DNA from: Labrenzia sp. OB1
GTDB taxonomy: Bacteria > Pseudomonadota > Alphaproteobacteria > Rhizobiales > Stappiaceae
Direction of reading: 5' to 3'
Assembly (NCBI RefSeq): GCF_001624695.1
Contig: NZ_JSEP01000010.1
Location: forward strand, 62,001-126,000
DNA: 64,000 nt
Made by a program: the position numbers and the translations under genes. Shown in pieces: positions 1-8,275 of the stretch; within the stretch, counting starts at the first letter, position 1, and every line of letters begins with the position of its first letter. The notes under the pieces were generated by a model, which made no database searches, was not told where the DNA came from, and saw nothing but the letters and a program-made list of their open reading frames with translations.

Positions 1-4
1 GGTT

Positions 5-2512
5 TCAAGGATTTGGGGGGCCGATACCCAGGTGCCTGCCAAGATCTTCTGCGGTAACCGGTTTCGGGAGCTTGGCGAACCTGTCGCGAAAAGCATTGGA
101 AACCGGGTCCTTTTCCGGCAGATGTCCGGAAACAGCCACAACCCTGCAGTCCTGATGCGTTTCCAGCGCCTCCTGCACCAGCGACCAGCCGGAATGCCCG
201 TCATCAAGTTGCAGATCGGTTATGACGGCTGAAAGCGGCCGGTCGGACCGGACCTGAAGCAGCGCCTCGTTGTACGAATGCGCGGTGACGACCGAATACC
301 CGAGATCTTTCATGAGCAGGGTGATCGCCCTGGCCGACTTGACGTCATCGTCGACGACAAGCACCTGCTCCTGATGGGAAGGGAGGGGCTGCTGTCTGCA
401 AGGCCCTGCCTGCTCGGGAAACAGCAGGGTGACGCAGGTTCCCTGCCCGGGGGTGGAGTCGATCCGGATCGACCCTCCGGACTGATGCACGAAACCGTGT
501 ACCATGGACAGGCCGAGACCTGTCCCTTCGCCATCGGAGCGGGCGGTGAAAAACGGTTCGGCCGCCTGCCGGAGCGTGTCCATATCCATCCCGCAGCCAT
601 CGTCCCTGACCGAAAGCGCAATGCGCCCGTCCGCCTGCCTGGCAACGCCGATCTCGATCTCGCCGCGATCGGGGATCGCCTGACCGGCATTGACGCAAAG
701 GTTCAGGATGGCGCTTTCCAGCTGTCCCGGATCGATGCGGGCAAACATCGGCCCGTCATCGCATGCGATGGACAGGGCAACCGTTTCCGGCAACGCCATG
801 GACAGAAGATCCTCCATTCCCTCGGCGATTGCGGCGATATCGGTCTGTTGTGGCTCCAGATGCTGTTTGCGGGCGAAGGCCAGCAGGCGTTCAATCAGGG
901 ACACGCCGAGTTCCACCGCATCGTTGATGCGCGCACGCAAGACCGATGCCTTTGGCGACAACTCGCCTTCCAGCATGTGCAGGTTGCCGGAAATGGTGGA
1001 CAGGATGTTGCCGAAGTCATGCGCCACTTCGCCGGTAACCTTGCCCAGGCTTTCCACGCGCCGGATTTCCTCAAGACGCTCGTCGATGCGCTTGCGTTCC
1101 GTGGTCTCGGAAAACAGCCACACCGATCCGCCATCGGGCAGCGAAGACTGGCGGACTTCCAGGACGTGCCCTGAGGCATCGGCATATTCGCCGAACCCTG
1201 CGCGGTCGTTTTCATTCGCGCGCCGCTTGAAGGCGGATCTCCCGATCAGCTCATGCAGCGTGAGACGGCCATTCTCCCGGGCCGGTTCCAGCCGCAGAAG
1301 TTCGCGTACCCGGCCGTTCTCTGCCAGGATCTGCCCCGTGGGCGACAACACGGCGACGCCGTCGCTGATGTTCTGAAACACCGTGATGAACAGTTCGTTG
1401 CGCTGCCAGACTTCCCTGGTCTTGCGTTCCAGTCGCAGGGCGTTTGAGCGGAACTTGCGGAACGCCTCCGACAGCTGCCCGATTTCATCGGAAGAACTGC
1501 TTTTCTTCGAAAGCCGTGCCTTCAGGTCGCCAGCGGCAAGCCGGCGCATGACATCGGTGATCCGGTGAAGATTGGCAGTGACATATCTCGAGACGAACAG
1601 GGCGGACATCGCGGCGACGATCATGCTGATCACAGTGAGCACCACGATCACAGCCTTGGCGAAGGTGAGGCTCGTGGTCGTCCTCTCGCGTGAGGCCTGC
1701 AGTCTGACCTTGGCGTCTGTGACCTTCTGCAGCGCATGGGCGTTCACCTGGGCAACTTCCGTACGGATGCGGAAAAGCGCGTTTTCCGCATCCAGCTTCG
1801 CCGCCAGTTCGGAATAGCGGAGCGAAAACAGGTCGCCCCGGTTGCGCACGGCACCCTCGACCTCCGCCAGCGCTGCATTCACGTAACGCGGCGGATCGGC
1901 GTCGATCTCCTGGCGGATACGGCGATAGTTGCTCTGGTGTTCGCCAACCTTGATCAACTCGCGGCTGCGCAGGGCGCCGGTGGCGGCCATGACGAGCTGT
2001 TGCAGCGATGACCAGGCCTGGCGTTCCTGCGGCGACGCCGCGGAGGCCTGGGCCAGTGTGCGGAAGCGCCTTTGCAGGCGTTCGAGATCCTGATCGATCA
2101 GCGCAAGGGTCGCCGCGTATTTCACCTGCGGGGCCATGGCCCGGACGAGATCGTCAATAGCTGCATGGATCCGGGCAAGCGGCATCGCCACGTCCGGATC
2201 GCCTCCGCCCAGTTTCTGGATGTGTTCCAGCGTCTGAAGGATTTCCGCAGCCTCGCTTTCCAGTTGGAAACTCGGGCTCAAGGTCATCAGAAAGGGAGCT
2301 GAAGTCGCCAGTTCGGACGCACTGCCGGAAAGTTCAAGCGCATCGGACACCTCAATCAGCGTCTGGTCATGAAACGTCGCGAGCCGGTCCTCCGCACTGT
2401 GGAGGGTCATCAGGGCGATCGTCCCGATCACCATGATGACGACCAGCAGGAGCCCGATTGCCGAAAGCAGCAGCAGCCGGATACTCGGTTGCCTGATGCG
2501 GGACGCCTTCAT
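5..2512 (-). CDS. TorS-like hybrid sensor histidine kinase
   Basis: An 835-residue membrane-bound hybrid kinase that should sense a periplasmic signal and phosphorylate the adjacent response regulator. Visible order: membrane segment about 12-36, long helical periplasmic sensor about 37-283, second membrane segment about 284-308, HAMP to about 362, PAS-like region 370-470, HisKA with phosphoacceptor His498 in the VAHDFGN box, HATPase with N-box (LNLCVNAGQA), DDGCGMD and GTGLGLS, then a receiver domain with Asp766. The long helical sensor resembles the TorS type, but the C-terminal HPt domain of E. coli TorS is absent. Its start codon overlaps the stop of the regulator gene by four bases (ATGA), so the two are translationally coupled. 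The divergent phn operon is the obvious candidate target. The signal is unknown. Confidence 0.9.
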   Translation of the reverse strand: MKASRIRQPSIRLLLLSAIGLLLVVIMVIGTIALMTLHSAEDRLATFHDQTLIEVSDALELSGSASELATSAPFLMTLSPSFQLESEAAEILQTLEHIQKLGGGDPDVAMPLARIHAAIDDLVRAMAPQVKYAATLALIDQDLERLQRRFRTLAQASAASPQERQAWSSLQQLVMAATGALRSRELIKVGEHQSNYRRIRQEIDADPPRYVNAALAEVEGAVRNRGDLFSLRYSELAAKLDAENALFRIRTEVAQVNAHALQKVTDAKVRLQASRERTTTSLTFAKAVIVVLTVISMIVAAMSALFVSRYVTANLHRITDVMRRLAAGDLKARLSKKSSSSDEIGQLSEAFRKFRSNALRLERKTREVWQRNELFITVFQNISDGVAVLSPTGQILAENGRVRELLRLEPARENGRLTLHELIGRSAFKRRANENDRAGFGEYADASGHVLEVRQSSLPDGGSVWLFSETTERKRIDERLEEIRRVESLGKVTGEVAHDFGNILSTISGNLHMLEGELSPKASVLRARINDAVELGVSLIERLLAFARKQHLEPQQTDIAAIAEGMEDLLSMALPETVALSIACDDGPMFARIDPGQLESAILNLCVNAGQAIPDRGEIEIGVARQADGRIALSVRDDGCGMDMDTLRQAAEPFFTARSDGEGTGLGLSMVHGFVHQSGGSIRIDSTPGQGTCVTLLFPEQAGPCRQQPLPSHQEQVLVVDDDVKSARAITLLMKDLGYSVVTAHSYNEALLQVRSDRPLSAVITDLQLDDGHSGWSLVQEALETHQDCRVVAVSGHLPEKDPVSNAFRDRFAKLPKPVTAEDLGRHLGIGPPNP

Positions 2513-3258
2513 GTGCCCTCGGCCTGAAGCACAAAGATGTAGCCTTGCCCTCTGCGGGTCTGCAGATGGACGGGTTTTGACGGCACACTCTCGATCTTGC
2601 GGCGCAGGCGCAGGATCAGGACATCGATGGTCCGGTCCACATAGCGCTGCATGTCGCTGCCGATCTCCTGCATGAGCTCGATGCGGGGAATGATGCGCTC
2701 GGGGTTTTTGACGAAATACTCAAGCAGCACGTATTCCGCATTGGTGAGCGGGATCTCGTCGCCGTTGCGGTCGAGAAGCTCCCGGCGTTTGAGGTTGACC
2801 CGTTTGTCGCCGAAGGCGATCTCAGGATCCTTGCCGGCTTTGGGGGCTGCGGACAACCCGTGGCCGTAGCGGCGCAGAACCGCCCGGATGCGCGCCACCA
2901 GTTCGCGCGGGTTGAACGGTTTCATCAGGTAGTCATCGGCGCCGGTTTCCAGACCGATGATCTGATCGATCTCATCGCCCACGCCCGTCAGCATGACGAT
3001 GGGAAGTTCGTGGAACTCGCGGATGTGAATGGCCAGTGACAGGCCGGATTCGCCCTTCAGGCGCAGATCGATCAGCGCGAGGTCGAAATCTTCCGGATTG
3101 CCGAACGCCTTGAACCCGGCGCTGTCGGCAAATGCGACCGGCGCAAAGCCGCTTGTCTCCATCAATGCGGAGAGGGTTTCGCGCACATCTGCATCGTCGT
3201 CGACGATGGCGATTAGCGGCCGTGCCGCGTTTGCGTCCATAGCATTGCTCTTCTGCAA
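2509..3258 (-). CDS. OmpR/TorR-family response regulator
   Basis: A 249-residue DNA-binding response regulator. The receiver domain (about 14-130) has the acidic pair DDD near residue 20, phosphoacceptor Asp64 (IDLRLKG) and the conserved Lys in MKPFNPREL. The C-terminal half is an OmpR-type winged helix with the typical LTNAEYVLLEYF and RRGQGYIF elements. It is first in a two-gene operon with the hybrid kinase. An alternative start is Met7 (position 3240). The gene faces phnD across about 330 bp that contain two GTTAAC-centred palindromes, which are plausible binding sites. Assignment to the OmpR family is firm; regulation of the phn genes is inference from position only. Confidence 0.92.
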   Translation of the reverse strand: MQKSNAMDANAARPLIAIVDDDADVRETLSALMETSGFAPVAFADSAGFKAFGNPEDFDLALIDLRLKGESGLSLAIHIREFHELPIVMLTGVGDEIDQIIGLETGADDYLMKPFNPRELVARIRAVLRRYGHGLSAAPKAGKDPEIAFGDKRVNLKRRELLDRNGDEIPLTNAEYVLLEYFVKNPERIIPRIELMQEIGSDMQRYVDRTIDVLILRLRRKIESVPSKPVHLQTRRGQGYIFVLQAEGT

Positions 3259-3587
3259 TTCCCTGAGGTGTCAGTGCGCCTGATCGGGCAAATGGCCCTT
3301 TGAGCACGCTCTTCCTCCCGCAATTCTGCCATTCCGGCCACTTCATATTCGTTCATGAGGTCCAGACCTAGCATGAAGATCTGAGCGGGGAGGGCGGAAT
3401 CTCGTTACATTTGTTTCAGCCGGAAACCCGGCGCTGTAACATTGTTAACAAAAAAGGCCGGGTGCCTGTGTTCTGTTAACATATCTCCGCTCGCTTTCCT
3501 CCGTTTCCTGTCGCTAGCCTGAGGGCGATCTTTCAAGGTGCCTTGCAGCCTCTGCCTGGCGGGATCGATCCATAATGGGAGGAAAAT
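3259..3587. promoter_or_regulatory. Divergent intergenic region between TCS and phn operons
   Basis: This 329-bp gap separates the two divergent operons and must carry both promoters. Near phnD it contains TGTAACATTGTTAACA at 3435-3450, which includes the perfect palindrome TTGTTAACAA at 3442-3451. A second palindrome, TGTTAACA, lies at 3474-3481 inside CTGTTAACATAT. A related GTTACA half-site is at 3404-3409. The last box resembles the E. coli TorR decamer CTGTTCATAT as I recall it. The strong ribosome binding site GGGAGGA lies at 3577-3583, just before phnD. Confidence 0.5.
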
Positions 3588-4565
3588 ATGAGAAACTTGT
3601 TGGCCCGGCTCGGATCCGTGGCTTTCGTGGCCGGTTTTGCCATGACGGCGGCACATGCCGCCGATTGCGCAAATCAGGGCGCACTCGACAGCATCTATTG
3701 CGATGCGAACGGAGACCTCGTCGCCGATGCGCCGGCGGATCCGGCCAAACTGAGCAATCCCGACACGCTGGTATTCGCCTATACGCCCGTGGAAGACCCT
3801 GCGGTCTATGCGGATATCTGGGCGCCTTTCATCGAGCATCTGGAAAATGTCACCGGCAAGGATGTCCAGTTTTTCGCCGTGCAGTCCAACTCCGCCGAAG
3901 TTGAAGCCATGCGGTCCGGCCGTCTGCATATCGCCGGTTTCTCCACGGGGCCGACTCCCTTCGCGGTGAACCTTGCCGGCGCGGTGCCATTCGCGATCAT
4001 GGGCGGGGATGACGGTCAGTTCGGGTACCGCCTGCAGGTCTTCACCCAGGCCGACTCGGACATCAAGACACCCGCCGATCTGGCCGGTAAACGCGTTGCC
4101 CATACGTCGCCGACATCCAACTCCGGCAACCAGGCTCCCCGCGCCCTGTTCCCCGCGCTCGGCGTCGTGCCGGACGAGGACTACGAGGTCATCTATTCCG
4201 GTTCGCACGACCAGTCGATGCTGGGCGTTGTGGCCGGTGATTACGATGCTGCTCCGGTGGCCTCCGAAGTTGTGGAACGCATGGCCGATCGTGGCCTCTA
4301 CGATACTGCCGATGTCCGGCTTATCTGGGAAAGCGATCCGTTCCCGACCACGTCCTTCAACTACGCCCACGATCTCGATCCGGCGCTGGTTGAAAAGGTC
4401 AAGGAAGCTTTCTTCAGCTTCGACTTCAAGGGCAACAAGCTCGGCGAGGAGTTTGAGGGCGTGAGCAAGTTCATCCCCATCACCTACAAGGATCAGTGGG
4501 CCGTCATTCGGCAGATCCAGGCCAGCAATGGCGTCGAATACACCCCGCAGGGCCTCGCGAAATAA
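3588..4565 (+). CDS. phnD: Phosphonate/phosphite-type ABC transporter substrate-binding protein
   Basis: A 325-residue periplasmic binding protein of the PhnD family, feeding phosphonates or a related oxyanion to the PhnCE transporter. Residues 1-24 form a Sec signal peptide ending AHA. The family body is visible from about residue 58 (DTLVFAYTPVEDP), through the sampling segment with GFSTGPTPF, to the ligand-contacting TSPTSNSGNQAP region. The start has a near-ideal GGGAGGA ribosome binding site. It heads the phnD-phnC-phnE-phnE operon and is separated from phnC by a strong hairpin. The family binds phosphonates, phosphite or phosphate esters, so the true ligand cannot be read from the sequence. 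No C-P lyase genes are in the window. Confidence 0.88.
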   Translation: MRNLLARLGSVAFVAGFAMTAAHAADCANQGALDSIYCDANGDLVADAPADPAKLSNPDTLVFAYTPVEDPAVYADIWAPFIEHLENVTGKDVQFFAVQSNSAEVEAMRSGRLHIAGFSTGPTPFAVNLAGAVPFAIMGGDDGQFGYRLQVFTQADSDIKTPADLAGKRVAHTSPTSNSGNQAPRALFPALGVVPDEDYEVIYSGSHDQSMLGVVAGDYDAAPVASEVVERMADRGLYDTADVRLIWESDPFPTTSFNYAHDLDPALVEKVKEAFFSFDFKGNKLGEEFEGVSKFIPITYKDQWAVIRQIQASNGVEYTPQGLAK

Positions 4566-4580
4566 GGTCTCCTGCTTTCA

Positions 4581-4609
4581 CGGCCCGCTGTCTGCCGGAC
4601 AGCGGGCCG
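4581..4609 (+). promoter_or_regulatory. Strong intra-operon hairpin between phnD and phnC
   Basis: A perfect 12-bp stem (cggcccgctgtc pairing with gacagcgggccg) with a five-base loop lies between the phnD stop and the phnC ribosome binding site. No clear U-run follows, so it is more likely an mRNA-stabilising or partial attenuation structure. Such hairpins commonly let binding-protein mRNA outnumber the membrane-component mRNA. Confidence 0.65.
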
Positions 4610-4627
4610 CTTCATTTGGGGAAAAAC

Positions 4628-5401
4628 ATGCTTAAAATCAAAAGCCTTGTAAAACGATACGGGGCAGGGGATCCGGTGCTGAAGGATCTCAACCTCGAGA
4701 TCGAGGGTGACCAGGTCGTTTCGGTCATCGGCTCTTCCGGTGCGGGCAAGAGCACGCTGCTGCGCTGCATCAACCGGCTGGTCGAACCCACCTCGGGCAC
4801 AATCTCCCTGAACGGGACCGATTTTACCGCTCTCGGCAAGCGTGACCTTCGCATCGCCAGACGCCGGGTCGGGATGGTTTTCCAGAGTTTCAATCTGATC
4901 GACCGGCTCACGGTCATGGAAAACGTGCAGAGCGGACGGCTCGGATACATTTCGACCTGGGCAGCCTTGACCCGCCGCTATCCGAAGGAGGATATCCGGC
5001 GTGCGTTTGAACTGATGGAGCGCGTCGGCATCGCTCATTATGCCGACAAGCGCGCCGATGAACTGTCCGGCGGCGAACGCCAGCGTGTCGGCGTTATCCG
5101 GGCGCTGATGCAGCAGCCGGAAATTCTGCTGGCCGACGAACCGACGGCATCGCTCGATCCAAAGACGTCCGAGCAGATCATGATGCTGCTGCGCGATCTG
5201 GCAAACGAACTGAAGTTGCCTGTCATCATAAACATTCACAACGTGCATGAGGCCAGGGAATTCAGCGACCGGATCGTCGGCATGCGCTACGGACGCATCA
5301 TTTTCGACGACCTGCCCGAGGCGCTTTCCGAGGAAGCCATGCATGACATCTATGCGGGCATCCCGCATGCGGACCGGCAGGTCGAAGGCGAAGCGGCATG
5401 A
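4628..5401 (+). CDS. phnC: Phosphonate-type ABC transporter ATP-binding protein
   Basis: A 257-residue ABC ATPase that powers uptake through the two PhnE permeases on the cytoplasmic face. It shows Walker A GSSGAGKST (about 35-43), the signature LSGGERQ starting at about residue 146, and Walker B LLADEPTASLD. The reading frame is open far upstream, but the start is set at the ATG at 4628 because MLKIKSLVKRYG is the normal PhnC N-terminus and a GGGG-containing ribosome binding site precedes it. Its stop overlaps the start of the next gene (ATGA). Part of the phnDCEE operon. Confidence 0.92.
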   Translation: MLKIKSLVKRYGAGDPVLKDLNLEIEGDQVVSVIGSSGAGKSTLLRCINRLVEPTSGTISLNGTDFTALGKRDLRIARRRVGMVFQSFNLIDRLTVMENVQSGRLGYISTWAALTRRYPKEDIRRAFELMERVGIAHYADKRADELSGGERQRVGVIRALMQQPEILLADEPTASLDPKTSEQIMMLLRDLANELKLPVIINIHNVHEAREFSDRIVGMRYGRIIFDDLPEALSEEAMHDIYAGIPHADRQVEGEAA

Positions 5402-6192
5402 CGGCCGTCAGGAATCATTGGCGCAAGCAGCCCTTCATCGCCAGCCCGCTGCTGCGCTACGGCCTGTATGCGGCGGTGATCGCTTATGTCGCCGTGACGG
5501 TGACGACGTTGCCAATCGACTGGACGCGCGCCTCGCAGGGCCTGGAACGCGCGGGACGGATCTTCGGCGGTGCGTTTCCACCCAGCTTCCAGCGCAGCGG
5601 ACTGCTCATCGACGGCTTTCTCGAAAGCCTCAAGATCGCGCTTCTGGCAACCGTGGGCGGGGTATTCCTGTCGATCCCCATCGCCTTCATGGCCGCCAGG
5701 AACATAGCGCCTCTGCCAATCTACTATCTGGGCAGGGGCATCATCGTCGTCGCGCGCAGTTTCCATCCGGTGATCGTGGCCATCGTCTTCGTGAAAGCTG
5801 TCGGCTTCGGCCCCTTCGCCGGCGTTCTGACCCTCGTCGTCTATTCCATCGGTTTCGTGGCGAAGCTTCTGGCCGAGCGGATCGAGGAGATTGATCCCGG
5901 TCCCGTGGAGGCGATGAAGTCCGCGGGAGCCCCCTTCCTTTCCGTACTGATCTATGCCGTCTTTCCGCAGATCATGCAGCGCCAGATCGGCCTGGGCATC
6001 TATCAGCTCGACAGCAATCTCAGGGCATCGGCCGTTGTCGGCATCGTGGGTGCCGGTGGCATCGGTGCCACGCTGGCCAATGCCTTCGGCCGCTACGACT
6101 ACGATTTTGCCCTCGCCATCACGATGGTCATCGTCGGGGTCATCCTGATTTCCGAAGCCGTCAGTGGTGCAATCAGGAAGCGGATAGCGTGA
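5398..6192 (+). CDS. phnE: Phosphonate-type ABC transporter permease (first PhnE)
   Basis: A 264-residue inner-membrane permease with about six hydrophobic segments and the EAA-like cytoplasmic loop (EEIDPGPVEAMKSAGAP) that docks on PhnC. It overlaps phnC by four bases and is followed by a second, paralogous permease, so the transporter is probably an E1-E2 heterodimer. The C-terminal RKRIA basic end is typical. Substrate specificity depends on PhnD and cannot be read here. Confidence 0.9.
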   Translation: MTAVRNHWRKQPFIASPLLRYGLYAAVIAYVAVTVTTLPIDWTRASQGLERAGRIFGGAFPPSFQRSGLLIDGFLESLKIALLATVGGVFLSIPIAFMAARNIAPLPIYYLGRGIIVVARSFHPVIVAIVFVKAVGFGPFAGVLTLVVYSIGFVAKLLAERIEEIDPGPVEAMKSAGAPFLSVLIYAVFPQIMQRQIGLGIYQLDSNLRASAVVGIVGAGGIGATLANAFGRYDYDFALAITMVIVGVILISEAVSGAIRKRIA

Positions 6193-6989
6193 TGGAACAG
6201 CTAAGTTTGCACGAGTGGTCGCGCTACACGCCGCGGCAGCGGTTTCAGCGCTACGCTTGTTTTGCCCTTGCGACGCTGGTCGTTGCCTGGGCGCTGGGCA
6301 GCGTCAACATTGTCTGGGCCTGGGTGTGGGACGCACCGAACCAGATGGGCGACCTTTTCAGCCGCATGGTGCCGCCCGATCCGGCCAATCTGGATCAGAT
6401 CCTCAGCGCCCTGCTGGACACGGTCAATCTTGCGACGATTGCAACGGCGCTGGCGGTGGTGCTGGCGCTACCCGTCGCCTATATCGCCGCCCAGAACACC
6501 ACGCCGAATGCGGTTACCTTATGGATCGGCCGGTTCATTCTGGTCTCCTCACGGTCCGTCAACACGATCATATGGGCGCTGCTTTTCGTAGCCATCTTCG
6601 GTCCGGGCATCGTTGCGGGCATTGTCGCCATCATGTTCCGGTCGATCGGTTTTCTCGGCAAGCTGCTGGGAGAAGCCATCGAGGAAATCGACCCCAGGCC
6701 GGTCGAAGCCTTGCAAGCCTGCGGCGCGTCTCATTTCAAGGTCGTGCTCTATGCCATCGTGCCTCAGGTAATGCCGACATTCTTCGCCGTCAGCATCCTG
6801 CGCTGGGACATCAACCTGCGTGAATCGACGGTCCTGGGGCTCGTCGGCGCCGGCGGCATCGGTGTCATCCTGCAAGGGGCCATCGACACGTTCAACTGGC
6901 AGGAAGTGTCCACGGTGCTGATCGCCATTATCGTTCTTGTGGTGACCGGCGAGGTCGTATCCTCGTACCTGCGGCGCAGGATCCTGTAG
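6192..6989 (+). CDS. phnE: Phosphonate-type ABC transporter permease (second PhnE)
   Basis: A 265-residue paralogue of the preceding permease, with about six membrane segments and the docking loop EEIDPRPVEALQACGAS. Both a GTG at 6189 and the ATG at 6192 are possible starts; the ATG overlaps the upstream stop as TGATG and is preferred. It is the last gene of the phnDCEE operon; a hairpin about 80 bp downstream may end the transcript. Two separate phnE genes are usual for alphaproteobacterial transporters of this family. Confidence 0.9.
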   Translation: MEQLSLHEWSRYTPRQRFQRYACFALATLVVAWALGSVNIVWAWVWDAPNQMGDLFSRMVPPDPANLDQILSALLDTVNLATIATALAVVLALPVAYIAAQNTTPNAVTLWIGRFILVSSRSVNTIIWALLFVAIFGPGIVAGIVAIMFRSIGFLGKLLGEAIEEIDPRPVEALQACGASHFKVVLYAIVPQVMPTFFAVSILRWDINLRESTVLGLVGAGGIGVILQGAIDTFNWQEVSTVLIAIIVLVVTGEVVSSYLRRRIL

Positions 6990-7318
6990 GCACGGAGGCG
7001 TGAGATCTCCAGATAACATCGGTTTCCGGCCTTCTGGTCGCAGGACCTGATCAGACGGATCGTGTCGCAGCGGGGGAGATAATCTTCCCCGCTGTTCGTT
7101 TCACCATGGGCAAGGCATGCATCCGCACACAGAAATTCGCCCTGAAACAGACCGGGCTTTCTTGAACTTTTTTCCTTTTCAGCGATGATCTTGAGAACAG
7201 GCGGTGCGGTCCGTTGATTTTGCGCGAGACGCGGGGCTGTCTGGTATTGCCGCGCCGCGTCCCGACCAGATGGTCGGGGTCCGCGCCCGGCCTGCTCTAA
7301 ACCCGAGAAGGCTCCGCC
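6990..7318. other. Intergenic region between phn operon and DMT transporter
   Basis: This 329-bp gap has no convincing gene. It holds a terminator-like hairpin at 7068-7094 and a second perfect 7-bp stem (CCCGACC / GGTCGGG, loop AGAT) at 7261-7278, upstream of the EamA gene. A T-rich patch near 7160-7180 may belong to the promoter of that gene. Confidence 0.5.
7068..7094 (+). terminator. Probable terminator of the phn operon
   Basis: Inverted repeat CAGCGGGG...CCCCGCTG extended to an almost 12-bp stem with one mismatch, followed by the moderately T-rich TTCGTTTC. The U-tract is weak, so termination efficiency is uncertain. Confidence 0.45.
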
Positions 7319-8239
7319 ATGACTGAAACGCTGAAGGGACTGGTCGCGGCGCTCGTGGCTTTCGCCATTTTTTCCAGTCATGATGCCGTCATCAAGTCGC
7401 TCGGTGGGGCCTATCCGGTCTTCCAGATCATCTTTTTTTCGATGCTGTTTGCCTTCGTGCCTATGTCGATGATGATGCTTGCGGACAAGGCGGTCGATAA
7501 CTTTCGTCCCCGTCATCCCTGGCTTGTTCTGCTGCGCTCGTGCCTCACCATCTTGTCCATGTCCTGCGCGTTTTACGCCTTCACCACGCTGCCTCTGGCC
7601 GAGGTCTATGGTCTCTTGTTTACGATGCCGCTTCTGATCACCGCCTTCTCCGTGCCCCTGCTTGGCGAGACCGTGAGGGCGCAGCGGTGGGCGGCGGTTG
7701 TTGTCGGATTGATCGGCGTGCTGATCGTCCTCAGACCCGGTATGGTCTCCATGTCACTGGGGCATCTGGCCGCTCTGACGGCTGCCTGCGCCAACTCCCT
7801 GGCGACCATCCTGATCCGCAAGCTCGGTGGGCAGGAACGCTCCGCGGTGCTGATCCTGTATCCGATGATATTGTCGATGGTCGCGATGTCGCTGACCCTG
7901 CCGTTCATCTATGTGCCCGTCGATCTGACCGATCTCGGCCTGATGGCCACCGTCGGCTTCCTTTCGGTGACGGCCCAGCTCTTTATCATCGGAGCGTATC
8001 GTGCGGCGCCCGCCGCCGTGGTCGCGCCGCTGCAATACAGTCAGATCCTCTGGGCGAGTTTGTTCGGGGTGCTGTTCTTCGCCGAGATACCCGACATGTA
8101 TGTTGCCGTCGGTTCCGCGATAATCATTGCCTCCGGCATCTTCGTCGTCTGGCGTGAAAGCCGGGAAAATGTCTCCATGCAGACACCGGTTCTGCGGACA
8201 GCCAACCCGCGCTTCGACACCGGCCCGCAGCCGAAGTAG
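7319..8239 (+). CDS. EamA/DMT-family transporter
   Basis: A 306-residue integral membrane protein with about ten hydrophobic segments in two related halves, the EamA (drug/metabolite transporter) arrangement. The second half begins near residue 155 (GHLAALTAACANSLATILIRKLGG). Members export amino acids, nucleotide derivatives or other small metabolites; no substrate can be read from the sequence. It is transcribed alone and converges on the ABC-2 exporter genes. Confidence 0.85.
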   Translation: MTETLKGLVAALVAFAIFSSHDAVIKSLGGAYPVFQIIFFSMLFAFVPMSMMMLADKAVDNFRPRHPWLVLLRSCLTILSMSCAFYAFTTLPLAEVYGLLFTMPLLITAFSVPLLGETVRAQRWAAVVVGLIGVLIVLRPGMVSMSLGHLAALTAACANSLATILIRKLGGQERSAVLILYPMILSMVAMSLTLPFIYVPVDLTDLGLMATVGFLSVTAQLFIIGAYRAAPAAVVAPLQYSQILWASLFGVLFFAEIPDMYVAVGSAIIIASGIFVVWRESRENVSMQTPVLRTANPRFDTGPQPK

Positions 8240-8275
8240 TGCCAAAGAGCGTTTCACCGAGGAGCCGGTGGCGTA

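Noticed and set aside
3405..4370. 321-residue minus-strand ORF over phnD
   Set aside because: Shadow of phnD and of the divergent promoter region; no start signal or family motif.
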